NCBI RefSeq assembly: GCF_041435115.1
Contig: NZ_CP108046.1
Location: 10,354,001 to 10,418,000, forward strand
From: Streptomyces sp. NBC_00289
Lineage (GTDB): Bacteria > Actinomycetota > Actinomycetes > Streptomycetales > Streptomycetaceae
Length of the DNA stretch: 64,000 nt
Direction: 5' to 3'
This document shows positions 35,070 through 44,312 of the stretch, one piece after another (position 1 is the stretch's first letter; every line of letters starts with the position of its first letter). Made by a program: the position numbers and the translations under genes. The notes beneath the pieces were generated by a model that was not told the origin of the DNA, ran no database searches, and saw nothing but the letters and a program-made list of their open reading frames with translations.

Positions 35070-35518
35070 TCAGCGAGTGACGATCACCCCATCAGGTTCA
35101 GCGACGGACACTTTCCGCAGCAGTTTCCTGGCCAGGCCGCGGACCGGCCTCTCCGCCGCCGGAGCGAACCGGTCCCCATGGCACGGGCAGAGAATTTCTC
35201 CATCAGCCACCTCGGCCACCACGCATCCCGCATGCGTGCACACCACCAAAAAAAGCGCACAGCTCGCCGTCCTCGCCGCGCGCAAGCACCACATTGCCAG
35301 CGGGCGCCACCAGCCCCCGCCCCGAGGCACCTCATCCCCACGCGCCAGCTCCGCAGCCGCAGCAGCCGCCTCCTACCGCACCGCGCCCTGCTTCTCCCGT
35401 CTGCCGCAGCCCGCCAGTACCGTCACGGCCCAGCAACGGCCAGTCCGTCCCTCACCACCGCCCGCCGCCCCACACCGGCCGCAACCCCGACCCACCCGGA
35501 TCTGCAACCCGCCTCCAT
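35070..35518 (-). pseudogene. decayed second Rieske lipoprotein gene
   Basis: Minus-strand pieces in changing frames: VTVLAGCGRREKQGAVR then an in-frame TAG, EAAAAAAELARGDEVPRGGG, and CTHAGCVVAEVADGEILCPC with HGDRF and AEPDGVIV. They match the intact Rieske protein at 9412 from lipobox to C-terminus. At least two frameshifts and one stop make it non-functional. The region 35541-35693 has no gene. Confidence 0.85.
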
Positions 35519-35693
35519 GAACGTCCCTCTCTAACCGCCAACCCGTGCACAACACCAGCAAACACGGACAACGGACTGCACAGGCCGGACTGCCCTCCAC
35601 CTGAACCAATCCGTCCGCCAGCAACCCGGATCTGCAGGATCTCAAAACAGAGATCGCAAAACGTGAGCAGCCCTTACTTACATGGCGTTACCG

Positions 35694-37024
35694 CAGGGCG
35701 ATTGCAAAGTCGTGGTGATCTCTCGGATGCGCATGTCACGGCGGTGTGGATGCTGGTCGGGTGCGCGACCGGACGCAACGAAGCTCCGTTGTGGGGGTGA
35801 CCTTCCCAAGTCGCCGTCCCGCAACGGAGCTTCGATGTGCCGTCAGTCTGCCCGTCTGTCTGGTCAAGTCGCCCACCCGTCAACATGGTGCGACGGGTCT
35901 GCTGGCCGGGCGGCTGCGGGCACTTGCCGATCCGCGGTACCGGCGCGGGAAGCGTCACCCTTTCGTGGCAGTGCTGCTGATCGCCTGCTCCGCCGTGGTC
36001 ACCGGTGCGAGGAGTTTCGTGGCGATCAGCGAGTGGGCGGCCGAGGCCCCGCAGGATGTCCTGGCCCGGCTCGGTGCCCGTACCGCGACCGACCTGTCCG
36101 TACGTGTCCCGCCCAGCGGCGCGACCATCCGTCGGGTCGTCAAGGACACCTGCCCCGGCGGCCTGGCCGACCTCCTCGGCCATGACCCGGCCGGCACCGA
36201 CACCCTGGCCCTGGACGGCAAGAGCGCCCGCGGCTCGCGCCACGGCACCACCCCGGCCGCGCACCTGCTGGCCGCGATGACCGGCACCGGGATGACCGTC
36301 ACCCAGCTCCGGGTTCCGGAAAAGACCAACGAAATCACCTGCTTCGCCGCCCTGCTGGACCCCTTTGACCTGCAGGGTGTCACCGTGACCGGCGATGCTC
36401 TGCACACCCAGCGCGAGCACGCCCGCTTCCTCGTCGACGTCAAGAAGGCGCACTACGCCTTCACCGTGAAGCGGAACCAGAAGAACCTCTACGAGCAGCT
36501 GCGGACCCTGCCCTGGGGGCAGGCGGCGGCGAAGTTCTACGACCGCACCACCGGCCACGGACGTAAGGAGACCCGGGTCGTGCAGGCCCTGACCGTCACC
36601 GGCCTCGGCGTCGACTTCCCCCACGCCGCCCAGGTCGCCAAGGTCGTACGCCACCGCACCGACACCAAGACCGGCAAGCAGAGCCGGGAAACGGTCTACG
36701 TGATCACCGACCTGACCAGCCGCCAGGCGTCTCCCGAACGGATCGCAACGATCTTGAGGACGCACTGGGTGATCGAAAACAGGCTCCACTTCGTCCGCGA
36801 CACCGCCTTCCGCGAAGACGCCTCCAAGATCCGCACCGGGCACAGCCCGGAGAACATGGCCACCCTCCGCAGCTTCGCCATCAACCAACTCCGCGACGCC
36901 GGCCACACCAACATCGCCGCCGGACTCCGCACCACAGCCCTCCGCCCCTACGAGCGGCCACTGGCCCTACTCGGCCTCAACTGACCTGCGCGACACACGA
37001 TCGAAGGACTTTGCAATCGCCCTG
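35694..37024 (+). mobile_element. ISAs1-family element, second complete copy
   Basis: Inverted ends CAGGGCGATTGCAAAGTC / GACTTTGCAATCGCCCTG and an 8-bp duplication CGTTACCG (35686-35693, 37025-37032); 1331 bp. Confidence 0.92.
35746..36984 (+). CDS. ISAs1-family transposase, intact
   Basis: The open frame is 412 codons. The protein proper probably begins around SLPVCLVKSPTRQ at residue ~33, where an atypical start would be needed, so the first residues are uncertain. Catalytic segments: DTLALDGKSARGSRHGTTPA, VTVTGDALHTQREHARFLVD with YAFTVKRNQK, and RTHWVIENRLHFVRDTAFRE. It is distantly related to the ISAs1 protein at 1357. Confidence 0.88.
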   Translation: MDAGRVRDRTQRSSVVGVTFPSRRPATELRCAVSLPVCLVKSPTRQHGATGLLAGRLRALADPRYRRGKRHPFVAVLLIACSAVVTGARSFVAISEWAAEAPQDVLARLGARTATDLSVRVPPSGATIRRVVKDTCPGGLADLLGHDPAGTDTLALDGKSARGSRHGTTPAAHLLAAMTGTGMTVTQLRVPEKTNEITCFAALLDPFDLQGVTVTGDALHTQREHARFLVDVKKAHYAFTVKRNQKNLYEQLRTLPWGQAAAKFYDRTTGHGRKETRVVQALTVTGLGVDFPHAAQVAKVVRHRTDTKTGKQSRETVYVITDLTSRQASPERIATILRTHWVIENRLHFVRDTAFREDASKIRTGHSPENMATLRSFAINQLRDAGHTNIAAGLRTTALRPYERPLALLGLN

Positions 37025-37128
37025 CGTTACCGGTAGTTCGTTAAATTCGGTGGTGGTGTGGGTTGGTGGCAGGTCGGGTTGGTCGTAGGCCGGTGGTAGG
37101 AGTCAACTGCTTTGCCGGGGGCTGAAGA

Positions 37129-37640
37129 TGACTGCTCGCCGTCCGTGTCCCGCCTGCGCCGGGGCCGTTGGAGGAGTACGCGGCCCGGTTCGACGACCTC
37201 TTCTTCAGCCTGGCCCAGCGGCGAGGATTTCGCGAGTATCTGACCGGGTTGCTGGCGCCGCGGGAGCGGAACAAGACGATCACCTGCCTGGCAGGAGCAG
37301 AGCCGGTGGCAGGCGCGGGGATGCCGGGGGTGCAGTGGCAAGTTCTTCCTGTCGGAGTCGCCGTGGGAGGCCGAGCTGGTCAACGAGCGGCGGCTTGAGC
37401 TGCTGCGCGAGGAGTCGGCGACGGCTCCGCACGACGGCGGAGTCATCGTGGTCGACGATTGCGGGGACCGCAAGGACGGCACGGCGACCGCGCACGTGGG
37501 CGGGCAGTGGCTGGGCCGGCTGGGCAAGACGGACAACGGCGTTGCCACTGTGACCACGGTGTGGACCGACGGCCGCGTGTACTACCCGAATGCACGCGAC
37601 TCCTTACACCCCTGCCCATCACTTCGCCCGCGGCCGCTCG
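37129..37640 (+). pseudogene. IS701-family transposase N-terminal fragment
   Basis: Reads EEYAARFDDLFFSLAQRRGF, REYLTGLLAPRERNKTITCL and AGAEPVAGAG. After a shift it continues FLSESPWEAELVNERRLELL, DGGVIVVDDCGDRKDGTATA and VWTDGRVYYP. This is the first half of an IS701 transposase; the VVDD motif holds the first catalytic Asp. The C-terminal half is gone. Confidence 0.8.
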
Positions 37641-37890
37641 GATCCAGCCTTCCGCACCAAACCGCAGCCGAAGGTGTCCGAGGACGGCGGCATCTAGGAG
37701 TTCCCGGAGTTACGCCCCAGGCGACGCTCCAGCTCCGCCACCCGCGCCGTCAACCGATCGTTGGCCGCGGCCAGTTCCGCCGCCTGAGCCTCCACGGCCG
37801 CCACCTGTCGCTAAAGCAGCCCGATCGCGAGGAGATCCTCACGCGACGCAGACTCCAGCCCGGACAGCATGACCACGGATCCTGCCGCAC
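37620..37890 (-). pseudogene. IS66-family transposase N-terminal fragment
   Basis: Minus-strand codons: ESASREDLLAIGLL, stop, RQVAAVEAQAAELAAANDRL, TARVAELERRLGRNSGNS, stop, MPPSSDTFG. The coiled-coil plus RNSGNSSxPPSSD box is diagnostic of IS66 transposases. Two TAG stops kill it. Confidence 0.8.
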
Positions 37891-37976
37891 CCACCCCGCA
37901 CCTGTCACATCGTCAGGAGACGGACGCACGGCCGACCTTCTGAATGCTTACTTGACAATCGGCATTAGGAATCAGT

Positions 37977-38849
37977 GAGCTTGTTCAGCGGTGAGTCTCC
38001 AGGGTGAGAATGGCTCTGGCGATTGACGTCATCCGGCTCGGGTTGCAGCGGGCTTTGCGGAGGATCCGCCAGGTCTTGACCGATGCGATGGATCTCTCGA
38101 CGGACCACCGCAGACGCGAGTGCGCCCGGTTGACGCTTCTCTGTTTGACGGTGAGGTCTTTGCCCGGTCGTCGTCTGTGGGGCACGACGACGATGTCACC
38201 GGCGCCCTGGTAGCCGCGGTCGGCCAGGATCGGGATGCCCAGGCGGATACACGTAGCGATGATCCGGTGCCGTCTGGCCGCGGTCAGATCGTGGGTCCGG
38301 CCGGGCAGCGCGGGCGAGATCCACACCAGCGTGCCGTCGGGAGCGGTCACCACCTGCAGGTTCACGCCGTGCCGGCGGTGCTTTCCCCAGTAGTCCGCCC
38401 GGCCGTCGCCGGTCCGGTCGCACTCGGCGAGTGTCCCGTCCAGCAGCAGGTAGCGGGCGTCGGGGCGATCTCAGGGCCGCGGTCAGACCGGGCGCGAGCT
38501 CTGCGAGGTGGCCGATCACGGCGTGCACGTGGGCGTGTGCGGTGCCCAGGCTGATACCGAAGCCGGCCGCGAGCTGACGCAGGGTGTCGTTCTTCCGCAG
38601 GTATACCAGTGCGACCAGGGCGCGCTCGGACGCTGGCAGCTTGCACCTGCGGTCACCTTCACGGGTGACAATGAGCATCGTGACCCACTCCACCAGGGCA
38701 TGCGGAACATCGAGTACGGCACGATAAGGAACCAACAGAGCCCCAAGGCTGAAGAGTTGAGCGTAGACACCTCGCTCAACAGCCCTGGGGCTCTGCCCGT
38801 TCCGCCCTCACCACACCTCACCCGATCAGTAGCCGAACTGAACAAGCTC
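37977..38849 (-). mobile_element. 873-bp IS5-type element, copy D
   Basis: Same ends and length as copies A-C; target duplication AGT on both sides (37974-37976, 38850-38852). One flank is a tRNA 3' fragment. Confidence 0.92.
37985..38735 (-). CDS. IS5-type transposase in two frames (+1 shift), copy D
   Basis: ORF1 38735-38196, ORF2 38365-37985 on the minus strand; CCC-C shift site at 38462-38465. Unlike copies A-C it keeps Asp at the first catalytic position ([13 protein letters not shown]) and also has ADRGYQ and [15 protein letters not shown] or the equivalent. It is therefore the best candidate for an active source copy, provided ribosomes shift frame. Confidence 0.75.
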
Positions 38850-38851
38850 AG

Positions 38852-38893
38852 TGGGGCGGGTGGGGCTCGAACCCACGGCCTACGGCTTAAGAG
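38852..38893 (-). tRNA. 3' fragment of a tRNA, Lys(CTT)-like; possible att site
   Basis: On the minus strand: anticodon loop CTCTTAA, 3' anticodon strand GCCGT, 5-base variable region AGGCC, a perfect T-arm GTGGG-TTCGAGC-CCCAC, 3' acceptor strand CCGCCCC and discriminator A. The sequence before the anticodon loop (GCGAC) does not pair with GCCGT, so the 5' half is missing. A break exactly at the anticodon loop is typical of attachment sites left by integrating elements. Copy D sits directly at the 3' end. Confidence 0.6.
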
Positions 38894-38895
38894 GT

Positions 38896-39190
38896 CGCGC
38901 AGATAGGCGTGTACTGATGGACGGCGGTGGGGGCGTTCGTCCCAGCGGTGGGTTGTCCATGCCTGGCGGATCAGGCTGCGGACGGTGATGATTGTGTCGG
39001 CGAGATCGAAGAAGGCGTCGATGACGGTGGCCCGGCGCTCGTAGCAGCGGGCGAGGCGGTGGAAGGCGTTCTGCCAGGCATGGGTGCGCTCCACGTGCCA
39101 CCTCCGGCTTGCCTGGACCGGCGCCTTTTCGCCTTTGCGCGCAATCCGGCCGTGCAGGCCGCGTTCATCGAGCAGGGTACGGGTCCACAT
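38896..39190 (-). pseudogene. IS5-family transposase C-terminal fragment (second type)
   Basis: Minus-strand codons read LLDERGLHGRIARKGEKAPV, RRWHVERTHAWQNAFHRLAR, CYERRATVIDAFFDLADTII and VRSLIRQAW. The HVERTHAW motif contains the catalytic Glu of this IS5 subgroup. The N-terminal part is absent. Confidence 0.75.
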
Positions 39191-39206
39191 AGATCAGCAC
39201 ACTACA

Positions 39207-39329
39207 ATGCGCGGCCTGACGTATTTTCTCATCCTGGCGGCTCCGTTGATCTCGGCACCCGCACCGTCTGCCAGCACCCCCATGCCCCGCCCCACCACCG
39301 CCCGCGCCCTCAACAACACCTGGCAATAA
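39207..39329 (+). CDS. possible 40-codon secreted peptide
   Basis: MRGLTYFLILAAPLISAPAP followed by a Ser/Thr/Pro-rich tail ending NNTWQ. The N-terminus looks like a short signal peptide. No ribosome site is evident and the ORF lies next to IS debris, so it may be chance. The stretch 39330-39481 is otherwise empty. Confidence 0.2.
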   Translation: MRGLTYFLILAAPLISAPAPSASTPMPRPTTARALNNTWQ

Positions 39330-39481
39330 GTTTCGGTGAGAAGACCTCAGTAAAAGGCCTCCGGCAATCTCTTCCCACCGGCACACACGCCAGGCTGAAA
39401 AGGATCAGTCCCACGAGCCCAGGCGGTCCGGTAATATTGCCCGCATCTCTCAGGATTCATCCCATTAAAGGAATTCCGTCA

Positions 39482-39931
39482 GTGTGGTCATTCTCTAGTG
39501 AAATTGAAACCAAGGCGTCCCGCAAGTTCGCTTGGGACTTTTGGTCGAACGTCGAAAATTGGGTGAACGTAGATCCGGCGATTATTGAGGTCCGCCTGGA
39601 GGGTACTTTTTCCATTGGTGGTCAAGGCGTTACCGTGACCAAAGAAGGCGATCCCGTACGTTGGGAAATAGTGAACGTAATTAAGGGATCGCAGGCGGAA
39701 ATAATGTTCCCAGTCCCCAGGACGAAACTTCTTGCCAAGTGGGTATTCTCCTCCTCGCCCACCTTGCCCAGAGGGTGTAAGATTTCTCAGGTTCTATCAT
39801 TGCATGGGGAGTTGGCAAAAGATTACGAGGCGGCCGTTTCTGCAGGGATGGAAGGCGGCGTCCCGGAAGGGATGGAGCGGCTGCGTCTGGCGATAGATCA
39901 AGAATTCGATCAAGCCTGCCGAAACGCGTGA
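39482..39931 (+). CDS. SRPBCC (START/Bet v1-like) family protein
   Basis: 149 residues from GTG 39482, chosen because AAAGGA lies 9 bases upstream and the family's first strand starts here (VWSFSSEIETKASRKFAWDF). Longer frames upstream run through IS debris. Signature parts: a helix with WSNVENWVNVDPAIIEVRLE, strands GGQGVTVTKEGDPVRWEIVN, and a C-terminal helix EGMERLRLAIDQEFDQAC. SRPBCC proteins hold hydrophobic ligands in a helix-grip fold; the ligand is unknown. Its base composition is noticeably more A+T rich than its surroundings, suggesting recent arrival. Confidence 0.75.
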   Translation: MWSFSSEIETKASRKFAWDFWSNVENWVNVDPAIIEVRLEGTFSIGGQGVTVTKEGDPVRWEIVNVIKGSQAEIMFPVPRTKLLAKWVFSSSPTLPRGCKISQVLSLHGELAKDYEAAVSAGMEGGVPEGMERLRLAIDQEFDQACRNA

Positions 39932-39933
39932 TT

Positions 39934-40060
39934 GAGCTTCTTCAGCTTGGCACCGATCGGGTGACGGCCGTCTCCGCAAAGCTTGCCGATCGCTGCAGGC
40001 CGTGCCGCGGTCAACCTTCGGGCACCCATTCACCTTGGGGAGTGCCCGCTGAAGAGGCTC
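39934..40060 (+). mobile_element. 127-bp MITE-like element related to IS5
   Basis: Ends GAGCTTCTTCAGC and GCTGAAGAGGCTC are inverted repeats with one mismatch. The element is flanked by ATT on both sides (39931-39933, 40061-40063). Its left 40 bases and right 30 bases resemble the two ends of the IS5-type element at 59397, and it contains no coding sequence. The insertion begins at the stop codon of the SRPBCC gene. Confidence 0.75.
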
Positions 40061-40110
40061 ATTGAGCCGTTTCCATCCTGTCTCTGTGGGGTGAAGGTGC
40101 CAGGGCTTGA

Positions 40111-40650
40111 TCAAGTTCCGTAGGTGTCCGGATCGTTGGTGATGCCCAGGATGGGGAGTGCTCGCTGGGGTTCATCGCGGATCACCCGGGTGGTCTTGGC
40201 GATGTTGTCGGCTCCGAGGGTCTTCAGTACGCCGATGGCGAGGTTGCGAAGGGTCGCCATGGCCCGTGGTGCGGTTCCGGCGTGGACGGTGCAGGCGTCC
40301 TCGGCGAAGGTGACATCTCTGATGTGGTGCGAGGAGTTCTCCACTCCCCAGTGCCCGCGGATTGCGGCGGCCAGGTCTGTCGGGCCGGCCTGGTGGGCGT
40401 CGAGGCTGGTGACGGCGTAGACGTTCTCACGGGTCTCGCGCTTGCCGGTCTGCTTGCGGCGGCGGTGGACGCGGATGGCCAGGCGGGCGTAGGGAAAGGC
40501 AATCCCGCCGAGTTCGTCCGCGACGGCGCAGGTCTTGATCGAGCGGGACTCGCGCCTGCCGTGTCCTGCCCCGGAGGCGGTGTGCTGGACGGGGATGTCC
40601 CGCCACGGCAGGGCCGCCGGCTGACGGTGGGCGGTGGGCTGGTTGGTCGA
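40111..40650 (-). pseudogene. ISAs1-family transposase C-terminal fragment
   Basis: Minus-strand codons: PAALPWRDIPVQHTASGAGH, SIKTCAVADELGGIAFPYAR, RETRENVYAVTSLDAHQAGP, RGHWGVENSSHHIRDVTFAE and PILGITNDPDTYGT, then stop. About 180 residues remain, including the catalytic Glu in VENS. The N-terminal half is missing. Confidence 0.8.
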
Positions 40651-40734
40651 ATGAGGACCCTGTAGTCACGGGCGGGCATGACCCGGCCGCCGACCGCCCT
40701 CGGACTCAACTGATCATTCCCCGCCAATCGCGAG

Positions 40735-40901
40735 AACGACAGACCCCTGACGGTGTCGGGGACACCGGCCTCGCGGCGGCGCTCGGGGTCGTCGGCCCAC
40801 TCATGGAGCAGGTACAGGCGCCGGTCGATGAAGGTGTGTATGCGCGGGAGGCGTAGGTGAGCATCACCATGACCTGGCAGTTGCGCACGTCACCGACAGC
40901 T
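40735..40901 (-). pseudogene. IS701-family transposase fragment (minus strand)
   Basis: Minus-strand codons GQAVGDVRNCQVMVMLTYAS, RAY and, after a shift, FIDRRLYLLHEWADDPERRR with EAGVPDTV. It is bounded by the ISAzo13 element at 40902. A different IS701 fragment of opposite orientation lies on the far side (42621). Confidence 0.65.
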
Positions 40902-42620
40902 TGTCCGTAAATAACTGTCAGAGTTGATCTGTGGGGGTGTTCTCCACGGACGTTAGACGAGTTTGCAGTTGCTGGAGCGTGCGTGCTGGTGAGCCGGGTA
41001 TCGGCGTGACGGGGATGCGGTGCAGGTCGAGAATTCGGTGGCCGTCCTGGAACAGGTTGGACAGGTTGGTGCGTGTGACGCTCAGGATCTGAGCCATCAG
41101 GGTGCTGGTTGCGGCCTTGCGGCCTTGCGGCCTTGCGGCGGCGAGGAGGTAGCCCCGTGGGCAGTGGAAGCGACGCTGGAAGGCTGCCTCGGCCAGGGCG
41201 TCCCAGTACGGTTCCGAGATCGCCACGAGGCGTGCGAACTCGGAGCGAGCCATGCCGGTCAGCGCCGGATCGGAAAGCATCGAGGTCACAGCGGGATCGA
41301 TCGGCCGACGAGTCGCCGGTGCTTCGGAAGGGCTTGGGGGATCCGGGGCCAGAACGTAATTCCAGTTGCCGTGGAACGCATCGGGTGTGATCGGCAGGGG
41401 GCGTGGAACTCGGCGGTCGTGACGGTGGTGCCGAGGGCGTAGTCGCCAGTGTCCAGTTCGGCACCGATCCTCAGCCCGGTCGCAGTGGTCGTTGCGGCGA
41501 TGGTCTCGAGCACGACTTGGTAGCTGGTCAGCGGCCGACCGCGCCAATTGGCGGTGATATGGCAGAACATTCGGTGCTCGATTTTGTTCCACTTCGAAGT
41601 ACCCGGCGGAAAAGTGACACACGGTTATCTCCAGTCCGCTCTCGCGGGCGAAGGTGTGCAACTGCTTATTCCAGGTCCAGTAGCGGGGGTTGTTCGAGCC
41701 GTCGGCGTCCCGCGGTGATCAGCAACCGGTCCGCATCCGGATGGTCCACTCGCCCGCGGCGGTGCCACCAGCGGCGGATGCATTCGGTGGCGAACTCGGC
41801 GGTGTCATGGTCGATCCCGACGTTGACCCAGCCGGTGTTGGTGGCCAGGTCATAGACCCCATAGGGAATGGCCGCCGGTTGGTCGTCATCGAAGAGGTGG
41901 GAGTGACAGTCCACCTTGATCGGGTCCTTGCCGGGGCGCCAGACACGGCCGGGCCGGTCGCGGTTGCCGATCCACTCCTTGGCCTTGGTGTCAACGCTGA
42001 TCACCGGCTCGCCGTCGTCAAGGAAGGCGGTGGCGGTGGCGTTGATTTGGGCGAACTGGGCGTCGCGGTCCGGATGGCGTGCGCCTTCAATGATTTGGCC
42101 GTGCCTTGCAGGCTATATCCCATCGCGTGCAGCAGACGTCCGACGGTCGTAGCGCCGACCAGGTGCCCCTGCGCGGACAGGGCCCGGGCCAAGCTCCGCA
42201 GCGACAGTGTGGTCCAGCGGAGCGGGGAGACTGGATCGCCGCGGGTATGCGGCTCGATCAGCATCTCCAGAGCCGGCAGCAGACCGGTGTCGGTGGCCGT
42301 CAACGGCTTGCGCCCGCCTCCCGGAGCCCGGATACGGTGCGTCGGCGCCACGTGCGTCTCCAGTTCGGCGATGCCGCGCGCGATGGTGGCGGTGCTGGTT
42401 CGGGAGGCGGCAGCTACCAGGGTGATTCCGCCATGACCGAGCGAGACGGCCTCGCTGGCGAGGTAAAGCCGGCGACGGCGCTCATCGAGATGCGGCAGAA
42501 CCTGCTCGAACCTGCACTGCAACTCGGCAGCGGGAAAACGGACTTGCGAAGGCACAGTCACATTCCAGCGTCCCACTGACGACCATCTCGCAGGTCAACT
42601 CTGAAAGTTATTTATGGACA
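40902..42620 (-). mobile_element. ISAzo13-family element, decayed
   Basis: Inverted ends TGTCC(G/A)TAAATAACT about 30 bp long, 1719 bp, no target duplication. The transposase is broken into at least three frames: YLASEAVSLGHGGITLVAAA with GGGRKPLTATDTGLLPALEM, then VISVDTKAKEWIGNRDRPGR with IPYGVYDLATNTGWVNVGID, then FHGNWNYVLAPDPPSPSEA and onward. A 9-bp unit (GGCCTTGCG) is tandemly repeated three times near 41112-41140. Confidence 0.82.
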
Positions 42621-43625
42621 GGCCCTCGGCGGCGTGGATCTGTGCCAGTCGCTGTGCACCTCACCTTCGCCACAGCCGCCGGGCACTGCCTGATCGACCG
42701 GCGCCTGTACTTCACCAAGGAATGGGCCGGTGACGAGGAACGCCGCGAGCTGACCGGTGTCCCCGACGAGCTGTGCTTTGCGACCAAGCCTCAGCTCGCG
42801 GTGGACATGCTCCGCAGCGCCATCGGGCAGGGCGGCGTATCCGCCTCGTTCTTCCTCGGGGATGAGGTCTACGGAGGACGGGAACTGCATACCGCCTGCC
42901 GCGAGCTGGGCCTGGGCTAGTGGCAGTGCGCTCCAATCACCAGGTCACCACCCCGGCCACGAAGCTGAGCGTGGCCCAGGCCGTCACCCTCTTGCCCAAG
43001 CGGGCCTGGCAGCGGATGCGGACCGGCGCGGGCCAGAAGGGCGTACGCGACTACGACTGGGCGATGATCGAGGTCACCGCCGACGACACCCCCGGCGGGC
43101 ACGATCACGACACGGGACGTCCGTGCTGCTGGTCCGCCGGCACCGCTACACCCGCACCGTGTCCCACTACCGCTGCTTCGCCCCCGGGCCGGTAACGCTG
43201 GCGCGACTGGTGTCACTGGTGTGCCGCAGGTGGCGGGTAGAGGACGACTTCCAGGACGCGAAGGAGACCTGCCACCTCGACAAAGGCAGGTCACCTGCTG
43301 GAACTCTTGGCACCGCTGAAACGTGATCGCCCTGGTCGCCTACGCCTTCCCGGCCGTCACCGCCGCCCTCGAACGCGCCGCCCAGACCACCCGCGACGAC
43401 CCCGCCGAAGCCGACCTCGTCCCGCTCAGCAGCCACGAACTCCTCCGCCTGCTACGGGTCTTGATCCTTCCGCCACCCCGACGAGACCCCGACCACCTGC
43501 TGTGGTGGTCCATCTGGCGCCGCCGCCATCAACACCGCGCCCGCCTCTGCCACCGGAATTGGCACACATACGCCGACGCCACACCATTATCAGAACTCAG
43601 CAGCGGCTATCTACAGCTGCCGTAG
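42621..43625 (+). pseudogene. IS701-family transposase, 5'-truncated and frameshifted
   Basis: Reads AAGHCLIDRRLYFTKEWAGD, GVPDELCFATKPQLAVDMLR and FFLGDEVYGGRELHTACREL. In new frames it continues LLPKRAWQRMRTGAGQKGVR, LLVRRHRYTRTVSHYRCFAP, CRRWRVEDDFQDAKETCHLD and VIALVAYAFPAVTAALERAA. The order matches the second half of IS701 transposases, with DEVYGG and VEDDFQ holding catalytic acids. Several frameshifts are present. Confidence 0.78.
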
Positions 43626-44312
43626 CAGTCCGGGACGGAAGGTCCCGAGCCGGTCACGGGCACGTTCACCACCACCGGGCCGACATCGGTCATTACCTTC
43701 CTCGCCCGGGGGAGTGTAAATCTAACGGCGGATCCGACGATCATGGGAGAGACGTCAAGTGACCGACACCGCCGTGGAGTTGGAGACCGTGGAACCTGTC
43801 GAGAGCGTCCCGTCCGGGAAGCCTGCGCCCGTGTCCGATGAGCAGCTGGTCGCGATGTTGGTGGAACGGGCCCGGTCGGAGGGACTGCAGTTGACCGGGC
43901 AGGGTGGGCTGCTGCAGCAGTTGACCAAGCGGGTCTTGGAATCTGCCCTGGAAGGTGAGATCACTGATCACCTCGGCTATGAGAAGCACGATGCCGGCGG
44001 CCGGGGCAGCGGCAACTCCCGCAACGGGAGCCGAGCCAAGACCGTGCTGACCGACGTCGGGCCGGTCGAGGTCAAGGTCCCGCGTGACACCTCGGGCACG
44101 TTCGAGCCGCAGATCGTCAGGAAGCGACAGCGGCGGCTGACCGGAGTCGACGAGATGGTCCTGTCGCTCTCGGCGAAGGGCCTCACCCATGGGGAGATCG
44201 CCGCTCACCTGGCCGAGGTCTACGGGGCGGAGGTCTCCAAGCAGACCATCTCCACCATCACCGACAGTGATAGTGGTATCCGGGTTCCCGGTGGTCGTGG
44301 CTCGATCACTTA

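Noticed and set aside
12044..38849. Frameshifts in remnants as general sequencing error
   Set aside because: Frames of 6.9 kb (RHS), 2 kb (ceramidase) and several transposases are uninterrupted, so a high indel error rate is unlikely. A homopolymer error at CCCC in IS5 copies remains possible and is noted there.
38852..38893. Complete tRNA gene
   Set aside because: The D-arm, 5' acceptor and 5' anticodon strand are missing; the bases before the anticodon loop do not pair.
41100..41145. CRISPR-like short repeat
   Set aside because: GGCCTTGCG repeated three times without spacers is a tandem repeat within a decayed transposase. No CRISPR array or Cas gene was seen anywhere.
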